Numbered from the stretch's first letter, positions 27,272-35,630 are shown. The stretch is 38,837 nt of DNA from an uncultured Gammaproteobacteria bacterium (GCA_937898685.1 CALEJT010000055.1:1-38837), one strand, 5' to 3'. Numbers and translations: made by a program. Notes: generated from the sequence alone by a model not told the origin.

Positions 27272-28782
27272 CAGGCAAACCAGTCGTCTACACCATCGCC
27301 GGATCCGATTGCAGTGGTGGCGCCGGCATTCAGGCCGACATACTGACGCTGCATGCACTCGGCGTGCATGGCTGTACGATCACGACCGCCCTCACCGCGC
27401 AGAATCGTCACGGCGTGCAGAACATCGTACCGAGCTCACCACAACAGCTGCGTTCGGAGTTTTCCTCACTGTTTCTTGAGACGCCACCGAATGCGGTCAA
27501 GCTCGGCATGCTCGCCACGCCCGAGTTGACCAACACCGTGGCCGAACTTTTGTCGTATTGCGATTGCCCTGTCATCTGTGACCCCGTGATGTTCGCCTCC
27601 GCTGGTGGCCAGCTCCTGAAGGACGAAGGCAAGCAGGCATTGTTGCAGCTGTTGCCCTGGCTCACCCTGCTCACACCCAATGCGCGCGAAGCGGAATTGC
27701 TCACCGGCATGCGCGTGCACGACTACGCTTCGATGGAAGCGGCGGCAGAACGCTTGCTGGAACTCGGCGCACATGCGGTGCTGGTCACCGGCGGCGATCT
27801 ACCCAACGACCCACAACACCGTTACGACTTCTATCTCAGCCGCATGCATCGCTTCTGGCTCGAAGGTGAAACCGTATCGACTCCGCATTCGCACGGCACC
27901 GGCTGCACACTGTCTTCAGCGATCGCCGGCTTCATGGCACAAGGTCATCCCCTGCGTGAATCGGTAGTACTTGGCAAGATGTTGGTCACCGCCGGCTTAC
28001 GCGCCGCAGGTGGCATCGGTGAAAGCACGGGCGCCGTGGCGCATGTGCGCTGGGAGGAAGTGGTACAAGGCGGCATCGGCAATCTACCGCGCCTACTCAC
28101 GAGCCGCCCCGATCTTTTCGAACGCCCACGCTTCGCTGCCTGCAGCTCGCTTGGGCTCTATCCTGTCGTCGACAGCGTTACGTGGGTAGAAAAGCTTCTG
28201 ATGGAGGGCGTCGAAACGATCCAACTGCGTCTGAAGGATCTACCCGAGCCCGAACTGCGCAATCAGATCAAGCGCGCCGTGGCGCTGCAGCGGCATTACG
28301 ATGCACAACTCTTCATCAACGATCATTGGCAGCTCGCACTCGAGTACGGCGCCTACGGCGTGCATCTCGGTCAGGAAGATCTCGACAGTGCCGATCTGCA
28401 TGCCATCGCCAATGCGGGTGTGCGCCTCGGCACGAGCAACCACTCCTGGTATGAACTCGCGCGCTCACACGCACTGGTACCGTCCTACCTCGCCCTGGGT
28501 CCGATCTATGCCACCACGACCAAGGTGATGAAGTTTGCGCCGCAGGGTCTGTCGCAACTACGTGAATGGGTGCAGATGTTGTCTTCGCACTATCCGCTCA
28601 CCGCGATCGGCGGCATCGACACCCAGCGCGCATCCGATGTGCTGGCCACCGGCGTGGAAAGCGTCGCCGTCGTACGTGCCATCACCGAGGCCAAGGACTA
28701 TTCGCGTGCGGTGCAGATCCTCGGCGCCAAGGTGGAAGCAGCTCGCTCTTCGCGAACTGCCGCGGAGGTGTTTCGTCCGTGA
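27268..28782 (+). CDS. thiDE: Fused HMP-phosphate kinase / thiamine phosphate synthase (ThiD-ThiE)
   Basis: The 504-residue protein joins two enzymes. Residues 1 to about 265 are ThiD, which phosphorylates HMP and HMP-P: AGSDCSGGAGIQADI, CDPVMFAS, and the anion-hole motif HGTGCTLSSAIAG. From about residue 292 comes ThiE, which couples HMP-PP to the thiazole phosphate: YPVVDS, QLRLKD, INDHWQLALEYGAYGVHLGQ, GTSNHS, and GPIYATTTK in place of the more usual GPIFPTTTK. Fusion of these consecutive steps is known in several proteobacteria. Both halves keep their key residues, so both should work. It overlaps thiG by ATGA at the start and thiS by GTGA at the end. Confidence 0.93.
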   Translation: MTGKPVVYTIAGSDCSGGAGIQADILTLHALGVHGCTITTALTAQNRHGVQNIVPSSPQQLRSEFSSLFLETPPNAVKLGMLATPELTNTVAELLSYCDCPVICDPVMFASAGGQLLKDEGKQALLQLLPWLTLLTPNAREAELLTGMRVHDYASMEAAAERLLELGAHAVLVTGGDLPNDPQHRYDFYLSRMHRFWLEGETVSTPHSHGTGCTLSSAIAGFMAQGHPLRESVVLGKMLVTAGLRAAGGIGESTGAVAHVRWEEVVQGGIGNLPRLLTSRPDLFERPRFAACSSLGLYPVVDSVTWVEKLLMEGVETIQLRLKDLPEPELRNQIKRAVALQRHYDAQLFINDHWQLALEYGAYGVHLGQEDLDSADLHAIANAGVRLGTSNHSWYELARSHALVPSYLALGPIYATTTKVMKFAPQGLSQLREWVQMLSSHYPLTAIGGIDTQRASDVLATGVESVAVVRAITEAKDYSRAVQILGAKVEAARSSRTAAEVFRP

Positions 28783-28976
28783 AGTTGTTGGTCAACGGTA
28801 CCCCGCATGACTGTGAGTGCTCGAGTCTTGCGGCTTTGCTGGAAACACTCGGCTACGGCGCCGCACAGGTCGCCACTGCAGTGGACGGAGAATTCGTTCC
28901 CCGTGAACGCCGTGCCGAGCAACCTTTGCGCGAGGGGATGCGCATCGACATCGTCGCCCCGATCCAGGGCGGTTGA
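28779..28976 (+). CDS. thiS: Sulfur carrier protein ThiS
   Basis: This 65-residue ubiquitin-fold protein starts at a GTG overlapping the stop of thiD-thiE as GTGA, with GGAGG ten bases upstream. It begins KLLVNGTPHDC, continues LAALLETLGY and VATAVDGEFVPRERR, and ends in the diagnostic Gly-Gly of APIQGG, the tail that ThiF adenylates and converts to a thiocarboxylate to donate sulfur to ThiG. In many operons thiS precedes thiG; here it is last. No thiF or thiI gene lies in the window, so its activating enzyme must be encoded elsewhere. Confidence 0.93.
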   Translation: MKLLVNGTPHDCECSSLAALLETLGYGAAQVATAVDGEFVPRERRAEQPLREGMRIDIVAPIQGG

Positions 28977-29051
28977 TCCCATACGCAACGCCAGCACCGC
29001 AGCCGGTTCTTGACCGATCTGGTTGGCTACCCGCACGCCCCGTCGAGCTTG

Positions 29052-29112
29052 GCGTGTGCACAGTGACCTCCACCGATGAGCATGGGCGGCGCAGGACGCG
29101 ACTGTATATACT
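29052..29112 (+). promoter_or_regulatory. Upstream region of DUF4157 paralogue 1
   Basis: A GCGTGTGCACAGTG element begins at 29052 and a -10-like TATACT lies at 29107-29112, followed by CGCGCCCA and the ribosome site GAGGG before the ATG at 29144. The same set, in the same order and nearly the same spacing, precedes paralogues 2 and 3. No clear -35 box is visible, so an activator may be needed. Confidence 0.55.
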
Positions 29113-29143
29113 CGCGCCCATGTCCCAAGGATGAGGGTCACTC

Positions 29144-30439
29144 ATGCGCAGCCACCGCCGTGAAGCCGGTCACTTCAGCACCAAGGATGGAGCTCGAGCT
29201 CCGGCCTTTACACCTCTCAGACGCAAGGCTGCCGATCATGCAGCTTCCCACGATAGTACCCTCGCGCTCGGCAATCAGGCCCTGCAACGTCTACGCAGTG
29301 GTGTGCTCGCCGGACGCGGCCTGAGCCAGCCGGGAGATCAGCGCGAGACACAGGCGCAACGCACGGCGGAACGCGTACTTTCCATGCCGACGCCGACGCA
29401 GGCGATCAAATCTCAGCCCAATGGCAGTACCTCCGGCAACGGGACGGGGCAGTCCCTGCCGGAAAGCGTCCGTAGCTACTTCGAACCACGCTTCGGTACC
29501 AGTCTCGAACACGTGCGCATCCGCAACGACCACCAGGCGGCACTCGAAGCACACGCTCTCGATGCTCGAGCCTTCACCCATGGCAACGTCATCAGCTTTG
29601 CCCATGGCCAGTACGCACCTAACAGTAGGGAAGGCTTGCAACTGCTGGCGCACGAGCTTGCACATGTCACCCAGGATGCGTCGAGCAACACGGTCCATCG
29701 CGAGGCCTGGAAGGTGGATGACGGTGCGCGGACGATAGAGCGTGGCGTTCTGGTTCAGTTGCACTTCTTCGACCGCACCCGCGACCGCCTCTTGGGCGAA
29801 GGCTGGACGCCAGAGCGCAAAGCAACGTTCCGTTCCAAATTCGTAAGCGGCATCCAAGACACCTTCAACAACAGCTCCTTCATCATCAGACCGCCGCAGG
29901 AATACGGAGACGTGCTGCCGAAGGAGAACATCGAGCAGGGCTACAAACCGCAAGTCGACGTACAACTGGTACCTGAGGATGAGTGGTCGGTGAGCGAGGA
30001 TTGGGAAGTGACGGTAACTTCCAACAAGAAAGGGGAAGATCGTGAATCCAGCAGCGATCGCAAGGAGGCAAACCTGGATGAAGCCGATGTCGATCCCACG
30101 GAGAAGAAATCCAGTGCGCCGGGGGTCAAGCAGATCGAAGCCGTTCACGAGTTCGGCCATTTCATTGGTCTGGATCACCCTGGCTATGGCCTGTCGGCCA
30201 AGGAGCGCAGCCCCGGTGCCAATCAGTACGGTCACACGGGCAAGGATCGACATGGGCATGACGTCGATGGCCCGAACGATCTGATGGGCAGCGGCATGCA
30301 ACTGCGCGCCTTCTATTTCGACGACTGGGCCAGGGCTCTCGATCGCCATGTCGCCGCACTCCGCGCTCGGAAGCAGCGTAGAGAAGTGCTAGATCGTCTG
30401 CCGTGGTGGGTCCCGCTGGGTGGTTTTCCGCCAATGTGA
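29144..30439 (+). CDS. DUF4157 (eCIS_core)-metzincin fusion protein, paralogue 1
   Basis: The 431-residue protein has no signal peptide. Residues 40-82 hold the leader common to DUF4157 proteins (LALGNQALQ, then LSQPGDQRETQAQRTAERV). Residues about 105-178 are the DUF4157 domain, with HELAH at 170-174 followed by VTQ. After a linker, residues about 195-415 form a second domain with the complete metzincin zinc motif HEFGHFIGLDH (335-345) and a Met-turn-like DLMGSGM. The family DUF4157 is linked to extracellular contractile injection systems, so this may be a secreted or injected protease effector (inference). It differs from its sisters in lacking the PRYG tail. GAGGG lies six bases before the ATG. 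Confidence 0.85.
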   Translation: MRSHRREAGHFSTKDGARAPAFTPLRRKAADHAASHDSTLALGNQALQRLRSGVLAGRGLSQPGDQRETQAQRTAERVLSMPTPTQAIKSQPNGSTSGNGTGQSLPESVRSYFEPRFGTSLEHVRIRNDHQAALEAHALDARAFTHGNVISFAHGQYAPNSREGLQLLAHELAHVTQDASSNTVHREAWKVDDGARTIERGVLVQLHFFDRTRDRLLGEGWTPERKATFRSKFVSGIQDTFNNSSFIIRPPQEYGDVLPKENIEQGYKPQVDVQLVPEDEWSVSEDWEVTVTSNKKGEDRESSSDRKEANLDEADVDPTEKKSSAPGVKQIEAVHEFGHFIGLDHPGYGLSAKERSPGANQYGHTGKDRHGHDVDGPNDLMGSGMQLRAFYFDDWARALDRHVAALRARKQRREVLDRLPWWVPLGGFPPM

Positions 30440-30480
30440 CCCACACCACACGCGCGACCTTGTCTCCCTGTTACCTCATC

Positions 30481-30538
30481 GCGTGCACGCTGTCTCCCGC
30501 GGCAGCGAATGGGCTGTGGCGGCGGAGCTCGCTATACT
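30481..30538 (+). promoter_or_regulatory. Upstream region of DUF4157 paralogue 2
   Basis: GCGTGCACGCTGTC starts at 30481 and TATACT lies at 30533-30538, 52 bases further on, followed by CGCGCCCA and, just before the gene, GGATGAGGG. The preceding gene ends at 30439 and no clear terminator intervenes, so this copy may be read both from its own start and by run-through. Confidence 0.55.
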
Positions 30539-30571
30539 CGCGCCCAAAATCCCACGGATGAGGGACTCACC

Positions 30572-31873
30572 ATGCGCAGCAGCCGCCGACAAGCTGTTCA
30601 TTCCAGAACGAAGGATGGGACGCAAACGCCGCCGTCCTCGACCTTCAAACGCAAACCTTCACGCCACGAACGCTCCCTCGACAGTTCCCACGCGCTCGGC
30701 AACCAGGCTCTGCAACACCTGCGCAGCGGTGTGCTGGCGGGTCGCGGTCTGAGCCAGCCGGGAGATCAGCGCGAAGTACAGGCGGATCGCACGGCGGAGC
30801 GCGTGCTGTCGATGCCGACAACGGCGGCGGACAAGCCTCCATCGCGCAGAGGTGCGCCCAGCGGTGGGCCCGGCCAGCCCTTGCCCGAGAACGTGCGCAA
30901 TTACTTCGAGCCGCGCTTCGGCACCAACCTCGAACACGTGCGTATCCGCAACGACCAGCAGGCAGCACTGGAAGCGGAAGCCCTCAGCGCGCGCGCCTTC
31001 ACCTACGGTAACGTCATCAGCTTCGCGTATGGACAGTACGCCCCGCACAGCAGCGATGGCCTGCAGCTATTGGCGCATGAGCTCGCCCATGTGACCCAGG
31101 ATCAGAACAGCAACACCGTGCATCGTCAGTTCTGGGCCGTGGACGACAGTGCCCGCAAGATCCATCGCAACATTTTCGTGAATCTCAACTTCACCGAAAC
31201 GCAGGACGATATCGACAATGGCAGGGCCTGGACGGAATCCCGCAAGGACACTTTCCGCGCCGGCTTCGAAAGTTCCATCGAAGATACGTTCAACAACAAT
31301 AGTTTCGTCATCAAACCACCGCAGTCCTATTCCGATGTCCTGCCTCAGGAAAACATCGATCAGGGATACAAACCGCTGGTGAACATCATCCTGCCACCAG
31401 GCAATCTCAAGTGGCCGAGCCTCGTCACGGATTGGGAAGTCTCCGTAGCCGCCAACCCTGATCAGGTCTTCATGAGATCCACTGCCGATACCTCCATCGG
31501 CAATCTCGACGAGGATGACAACAGACCGCTTCACAAGGAGGGCGCACCGGAGGGCGTGGATCAGGTCGCAACGGTGCATGAGTTCGGCCACTTCCTCGGG
31601 CTGGGCCATCCGGGTAACGGCGTGGAAGGTGCCAGTGAATATGGCCACACGGGAGAAGACGTTCACGGCAATGATGTAAGTGGTCCCACTGACCTCATGG
31701 GCACCGGGATGGAGCTCCGTGCCTTCTACTTCGAAGAATGGGCACGGGAGTTGGACCGTCATGTAGCGAGGCTGCGCATTCAGCGGCTCATCAACAACAT
31801 CAACGACCTGTTGCGGCCGTGGCCAATGGGAGATTTCCCGGTACCGCCGCCAGGAAGCCCGCGCTACGGCTGA
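30572..31873 (+). CDS. DUF4157 (eCIS_core)-metzincin fusion protein, paralogue 2
   Basis: The 433-residue protein has the same layout as paralogue 1: the leader LSQPGDQREVQADRTAERV, DUF4157 with HELAH at 169-173, and a C-terminal domain with HEFGHFLGLGH (336-346) and Met-turn-like DLMGTGM. Just after the zinc motif it lacks the stretch containing AKERSPG present in paralogues 1 and 3, reading GNGVEGASEYGHTG instead. It ends in a proline-rich tail with PRYG, shared with paralogue 3. I start at 30572, where GAGGG is well spaced, not at the upstream in-frame start at 30509, whose extension would run through the promoter-like TATACT. No signal peptide is seen. Confidence 0.85.
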   Translation: MRSSRRQAVHSRTKDGTQTPPSSTFKRKPSRHERSLDSSHALGNQALQHLRSGVLAGRGLSQPGDQREVQADRTAERVLSMPTTAADKPPSRRGAPSGGPGQPLPENVRNYFEPRFGTNLEHVRIRNDQQAALEAEALSARAFTYGNVISFAYGQYAPHSSDGLQLLAHELAHVTQDQNSNTVHRQFWAVDDSARKIHRNIFVNLNFTETQDDIDNGRAWTESRKDTFRAGFESSIEDTFNNNSFVIKPPQSYSDVLPQENIDQGYKPLVNIILPPGNLKWPSLVTDWEVSVAANPDQVFMRSTADTSIGNLDEDDNRPLHKEGAPEGVDQVATVHEFGHFLGLGHPGNGVEGASEYGHTGEDVHGNDVSGPTDLMGTGMELRAFYFEEWARELDRHVARLRIQRLINNINDLLRPWPMGDFPVPPPGSPRYG

Positions 31874-31960
31874 GCTCCCTCACTGCGCTTTCGCGCTCTT
31901 CGCTTCATGCAGAGCGCGCAGTCCTGATGCGAACCCAGATTGAAGAAACTCTCGGTACTC

Positions 31961-32019
31961 GCGTGCACACTGTCTTTCGTTGCACACGATGAGCAGCGGT
32001 GGATGAGGATGGCTATACT
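31961..32019 (+). promoter_or_regulatory. Upstream region of DUF4157 paralogue 3
   Basis: GCGTGCACACTGTC starts at 31961 and TATACT lies at 32014-32019, 53 bases further on. CGCGCCCA and then GGACGAGGG follow before the ATG at 32053. Much of the sequence between these islands differs from copies 1 and 2, which makes the kept islands more likely to be functional. Confidence 0.55.
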
Positions 32020-32052
32020 CGCGCCCAATACCCCATGGACGAGGGACATGCC

Positions 32053-33366
32053 ATGCGCAGCACCCGCCGTGAAGCCCTTCCTTCCAATGCGAAGGATGGC
32101 TCACAGACTTCCTCCTCGTCCTCCAGACGCAAACCCTCGCGCCACACACGAGTCCACGACACTACCCTCGCACTCGGCAATCAGGCGCTGCAACATCTTC
32201 GTGACGGCGTTCTCGCCGGCCGCGGTCTGAGTCAGCCCGGAGATCATCGGGAACTTCAAGCACATCGCACCGCCGAACGCGTGCTGTCCATGTCGCCGCC
32301 GACCCAAGCCGAACCTTCAGCGCGCGGTAGCACGTCCGGCGGTGGCTCGGGTCAAACGCTGCCTGATCACGTACGCCACTACTTCGAACCCCGTTTCGGC
32401 ACCAGGCTCGATCACGTGCGCATCCGTAGCGATCGGCAAGCGGCGCTCGAAGCCCATGCACTCAGTGCGCGTGCCTTCACCTACGGCAACGTCATCAGCT
32501 TCGCCTACGGACAATACGCACCCCACAGCAACGAAGGCCTGCACTTGCTTGCGCACGAATTGGCGCACGTCACGCAAGATGCCTCCACCAATACGGTTCA
32601 TCGCGAATTCTGGAAGATCGATGACAGTGCGCGCACCATCGAGCGCAACTTCCTGGTGAACCTCAATTTCAACGACACCTTGGCCGACATCTTGAACGGA
32701 ACCGCGTGGACGGAAACGCGCAGAAATACATTCCGCACCCAGTTCGAGCACTCCATCGAGAACACCTTCAACAACAGTAGTTTCGTCATCAAACCACCGC
32801 AGTCGTATTCGGACGTGCTGCCACAAAGGAACATCGACGAGGGTTATCGACCACTGGTCGACATCATGCTGATGCCGGGAGGTGGGAACTGGCCGTTCTG
32901 CGACTGGGACGTAGATGTGTCTTCCAACCCCACTGGCGTGCACCGCACCTCCAGCAGCAGCCGCACCCACGCCACACTGGACGAACACGACAACACCCCG
33001 ATCCGCAAACGTTCCAGCGCACCGGGGCACACACAGATCGCGACCGTTCACGAGTTCGGCCATTTCATAGGGCTCGATCATCCGGGGCACGGACTCTCAG
33101 CAAGTGAGCGCAGTCCCGGCGCGACGGCATACAGCCACAGCGGCACCGACGAACACGGTCATGCGGTCCACGGCCCCACCGATCTGATGGGTGGAGGCAT
33201 GGGCTTGCGGGATTTCTACTTTCAGGAATGGGCCGACGCGCTGGAGCGACACGTGGCCGCGTTGCGCCGCCAGCGCTTGTGGCGCTCGATCGAGGAATTC
33301 TTCTTCTCGCGCCCACCGATGGGCGACTTCCCCAGGCCTCCGGCCAACGGTCCGCGCTACGGCTGA
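32053..33366 (+). CDS. DUF4157 (eCIS_core)-metzincin fusion protein, paralogue 3
   Basis: The 437-residue protein again combines the leader (LSQPGDHRELQAHRTAERV), DUF4157 with HELAH at 168-172, and a metzincin-like domain with HEFGHFIGLDH (333-343) and DLMGGGM. The middle is nearly identical to paralogue 2 (NNSSFVIKPPQSYSDVLPQ), while the loop after the zinc motif follows paralogue 1 (ASERSPGA), so the three copies form a mosaic. The tail ends MGDFPRPPANGPRYG. The start at 32053 is set by GAGGG seven bases upstream. All zinc ligands are intact, so activity at one or both sites is plausible. Target and delivery route are unknown. Confidence 0.85.
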   Translation: MRSTRREALPSNAKDGSQTSSSSSRRKPSRHTRVHDTTLALGNQALQHLRDGVLAGRGLSQPGDHRELQAHRTAERVLSMSPPTQAEPSARGSTSGGGSGQTLPDHVRHYFEPRFGTRLDHVRIRSDRQAALEAHALSARAFTYGNVISFAYGQYAPHSNEGLHLLAHELAHVTQDASTNTVHREFWKIDDSARTIERNFLVNLNFNDTLADILNGTAWTETRRNTFRTQFEHSIENTFNNSSFVIKPPQSYSDVLPQRNIDEGYRPLVDIMLMPGGGNWPFCDWDVDVSSNPTGVHRTSSSSRTHATLDEHDNTPIRKRSSAPGHTQIATVHEFGHFIGLDHPGHGLSASERSPGATAYSHSGTDEHGHAVHGPTDLMGGGMGLRDFYFQEWADALERHVAALRRQRLWRSIEEFFFSRPPMGDFPRPPANGPRYG

Positions 33367-33587
33367 GCATCGTCCGCTGGCATGCGCCAGCCCGCAGGCC
33401 TAAAATGCCTCGGTCCGCGCACCAGCGCGGGCTCATCCAGCCAGCCCTGCCGACGCCAGGCGGCCCCCTGAACAACAAGCGCTAAGAGCGCAGGCCGGAA
33501 TACCATGATTCCCCGGGATCGTTCCATTCGTCGCCACCGCGCACGTTGGGGCTGATTCGTCATAGCACTCACGCACAGGGGGCAAAT

Positions 33588-34145
33588 GTGAACAAGGTGC
33601 TCATTTCCGTACTGGGCCAGGATCAGCCCGGCATCATCGCCACGTTGGCGCGCGAGATCGCAGCTCACCGTGGCAACATCGAGAACGTCAGCCAGGCGCT
33701 CTTGCAGGACATCTTCGGGGCGCTGATCATCGCTTCCATTCCCGCCGAGGAAAGCCCGGCATCGCTCAAGGAAGCCTTACGCGAAGCCTGCGCCGAGCAA
33801 CATCTGTTCGTGCACGTGGACCACTACGCACCACCATCTGCGGTGGAGAAGCCGGAAACCCAACCCTATGTCGTCACCGCCAGTGGCCCGGATCAGCCCG
33901 GTCTGATCGCTGCCATCGCCGATACGCTGGCACGTCACGGTCTGAACATCACCAACCTCTACGCGCGTCTCACTGGTTTCAGTTCACGCTTCGACAACGT
34001 GATGATCTTCGAAGTGGACGTGCCGCGCGCCACCGTGATGGACGATCTGCGTGCCGACCTCGCGCAGGTTGCCAATGAACGCGGTCTCGACCTCAACATC
34101 CAGCACCGCAAGATCTTCGAAGCGGTGAGCCACATCGACCGTTAG
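33588..34145 (+). CDS. Two-ACT-domain regulatory protein
   Basis: The 185-residue protein is two ACT domains in a row, about residues 1-82 and 90-172. Each begins with the typical strand and turn: VLISVLGQDQPGIIATLAREI and VVTASGPDQPGLIAAIADTL. ACT domains bind amino acids or other small ligands and control enzymes. The layout recalls GcvR-like proteins, but the gene is followed after 17 bases by a UPF0210 gene, a pairing in which a smaller single-ACT UPF0237 protein is usual. I start at the GTG at 33588 because AGGGGG lies five bases upstream; the longer frame from TTG 33546 has no such site. Function is probably ligand sensing for the downstream protein (inference). Confidence 0.85.
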   Translation: MNKVLISVLGQDQPGIIATLAREIAAHRGNIENVSQALLQDIFGALIIASIPAEESPASLKEALREACAEQHLFVHVDHYAPPSAVEKPETQPYVVTASGPDQPGLIAAIADTLARHGLNITNLYARLTGFSSRFDNVMIFEVDVPRATVMDDLRADLAQVANERGLDLNIQHRKIFEAVSHIDR

Positions 34146-34162
34146 GTCGCACAGGAATACCC

Positions 34163-35536
34163 ATGCTCAGCAACAAAGAAATTCTCTCCACACTGGCGAT
34201 GGTCAAGGAGGAGAACCTCGACCTGCGCACGGTGACCGTCGGCATCAACCTCACCGATTGCATCAGCGACGATCTCGCCACCTTCAAACGCAAGATCCAC
34301 GACAAGCTGATGCGTACCGCCGACAAGCTCGTACCCACCTGCAATCGCATCGGTCGTCGCTACGGCATCGACGTCGCGAACAAGCGCATCTCCATCAGTC
34401 CGATCGCCGTGGTCGGCGCCCCCTTCAGTGCGGACCAATTGGTCGAAGTGGCGCTGCAGCTCGACGACACCGCCGAGAATCTCGGCATCGACTTCATCGG
34501 TGGTTTTTCTGCACTGGTTGAGAAAGGCACGAGTCAGGGCGATCGCAATCTGATGGATGCCATTCCGCGTGCGCTTTCCGAAACCTCGCGTCTCTGCGCT
34601 TCGGTGAACGTCGCTTCCACCCGCGCCGGCCTCAACATGGATGCGATCAACCGCATGAGCCAGGTGATCAAGGAAGCGGCGGAATTGAGCAAGGATCGCG
34701 ATGGTCTCGCCGCTGCGAAACTCGTCGTGTTCGCCAACATCCCGCAGGATGTGCCCTTCATGGCAGGCGCCTATCTCGGCATCGGCGAAGCGGACGCGGT
34801 GGTGAGCGTCGGCGTGAGCGGGCCCGGCGTGGTCAAGAACGCCATCCTGCGCGCCATCGATCATGAGAAGAAAATCGATCTCAGCCGCGTCTCGGAAATC
34901 ATCAAACAGGCCGCCGCGCGCCTCACCCGTGCCGGTGAACTGGTGGGCCGCGAAGTGGCCGAGACTCTTGGCCTGCCCTTCGGCATCGTCGATCTCTCGC
35001 TGGCTCCTACACCGAACTACAACGACAGCGTCGGCGAAATCTTCCAGGCCGTAGGCCTGCCCTGCATCGGTGCTCCCGGCAGCACGGCCTTCCTCGCCAT
35101 GCTCAACGATGCGGTCAAGAAAGGCGGCGCCTTCGCCAGTTCGCACGTCGGTGGACTGAGTGGTGCCTTCATCCCGGTGTGTGAAGACCTCAACATCGCA
35201 GCCTCCGCTGCAGCGGGCACCTTGAGTCTGGAAAAACTCGAAGCGATGACCTGCGTGTGCTCGGTGGGGCTCGACATGGTGGCGATCCCGGGTGACACGA
35301 CGGCGGAAATGATCGCCGCCATCATCGCCGACGAGATGGCGATCGGCGTGATCAACAAGAAGACCACTGCCGCTCGCCTGATTCCGGTGCCCGGCAAGAA
35401 AGCCGGTGAGAAAGTGGTGTTCGGCGGTCTCCTGGGCGAAGGTCCGATCATCGCGGTGAATCAGGGCACTCTGCCCAATGCCTTCGTGCGTTACGGCGGC
35501 CGTGTACCGGCACCGATTCAAAGCTTGGTGAACTGA
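34163..35536 (+). CDS. UPF0210 / DUF711 (PFL family) protein
   Basis: The 457-residue protein matches the UPF0210 family along its length, with landmarks TVTVGINLTDC, ISISPIAVVGAP, the central GVSGPGVVKNAIL, and near the end SVGLDMVAIPGDTTAEMIAAIIADEMAIGVINKKT. Members resemble pyruvate-formate-lyase-fold proteins, but no reaction is established to my knowledge. It has no signal peptide, so it acts in the cytoplasm. AGGA lies before the ATG. It is conserved next to an ACT-domain gene in many bacteria, as here, so the two are likely to work together, with the ACT protein as sensor. A strong terminator follows at 35542. Confidence 0.9.
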   Translation: MLSNKEILSTLAMVKEENLDLRTVTVGINLTDCISDDLATFKRKIHDKLMRTADKLVPTCNRIGRRYGIDVANKRISISPIAVVGAPFSADQLVEVALQLDDTAENLGIDFIGGFSALVEKGTSQGDRNLMDAIPRALSETSRLCASVNVASTRAGLNMDAINRMSQVIKEAAELSKDRDGLAAAKLVVFANIPQDVPFMAGAYLGIGEADAVVSVGVSGPGVVKNAILRAIDHEKKIDLSRVSEIIKQAAARLTRAGELVGREVAETLGLPFGIVDLSLAPTPNYNDSVGEIFQAVGLPCIGAPGSTAFLAMLNDAVKKGGAFASSHVGGLSGAFIPVCEDLNIAASAAAGTLSLEKLEAMTCVCSVGLDMVAIPGDTTAEMIAAIIADEMAIGVINKKTTAARLIPVPGKKAGEKVVFGGLLGEGPIIAVNQGTLPNAFVRYGGRVPAPIQSLVN

Positions 35537-35541
35537 GTCGG

Positions 35542-35567
35542 AACGGCGCACTTCGGTGCGCCGTTTT
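35542..35567 (+). terminator. Intrinsic terminator with UUCG loop
   Basis: AACGGCGCAC (35542-35551) and GTGCGCCGTT (35556-35565) form a perfect ten-base-pair stem capped by the very stable TTCG tetraloop and ending in TTTT. It lies six bases after the UPF0210 stop. Confidence 0.92.
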
Positions 35568-35630
35568 CCCTCTGCCATCTCGCGCGGAGCACCGAAGACG
35601 CTATCATCATCGCGTCCTTCGGAGGTCCGC

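Larger units (their letters stand above)
29052..33366 (+). repeat. Tandem triplication of promoter plus DUF4157-metzincin gene
   Basis: Three units of about 1.4 kb, each with the upstream islands and one complete gene, lie head to tail: 29052-30439, 30481-31873 and 31961-33366. Coding similarity is high throughout. All three frames are open and all active-site motifs kept, so there is no sign of decay. Confidence 0.85.

Noticed and set aside
29052..33366. The three-fold repetition considered as a CRISPR or phase-variable cassette array
   Set aside because: The units are whole 1.4 kb genes with their own upstream regions and intact frames; there are no short repeats, recombination sites or silent partial copies.
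33376..33491. Hairpins GCTGGC-ATGC-GCCAGC and GCGCT-AAG-AGCGC and a TAAAAT box after the third DUF4157 gene
   Set aside because: They could be a terminator and promoter, but there is no T run after either stem and no -35 box, so I did not list them as features.
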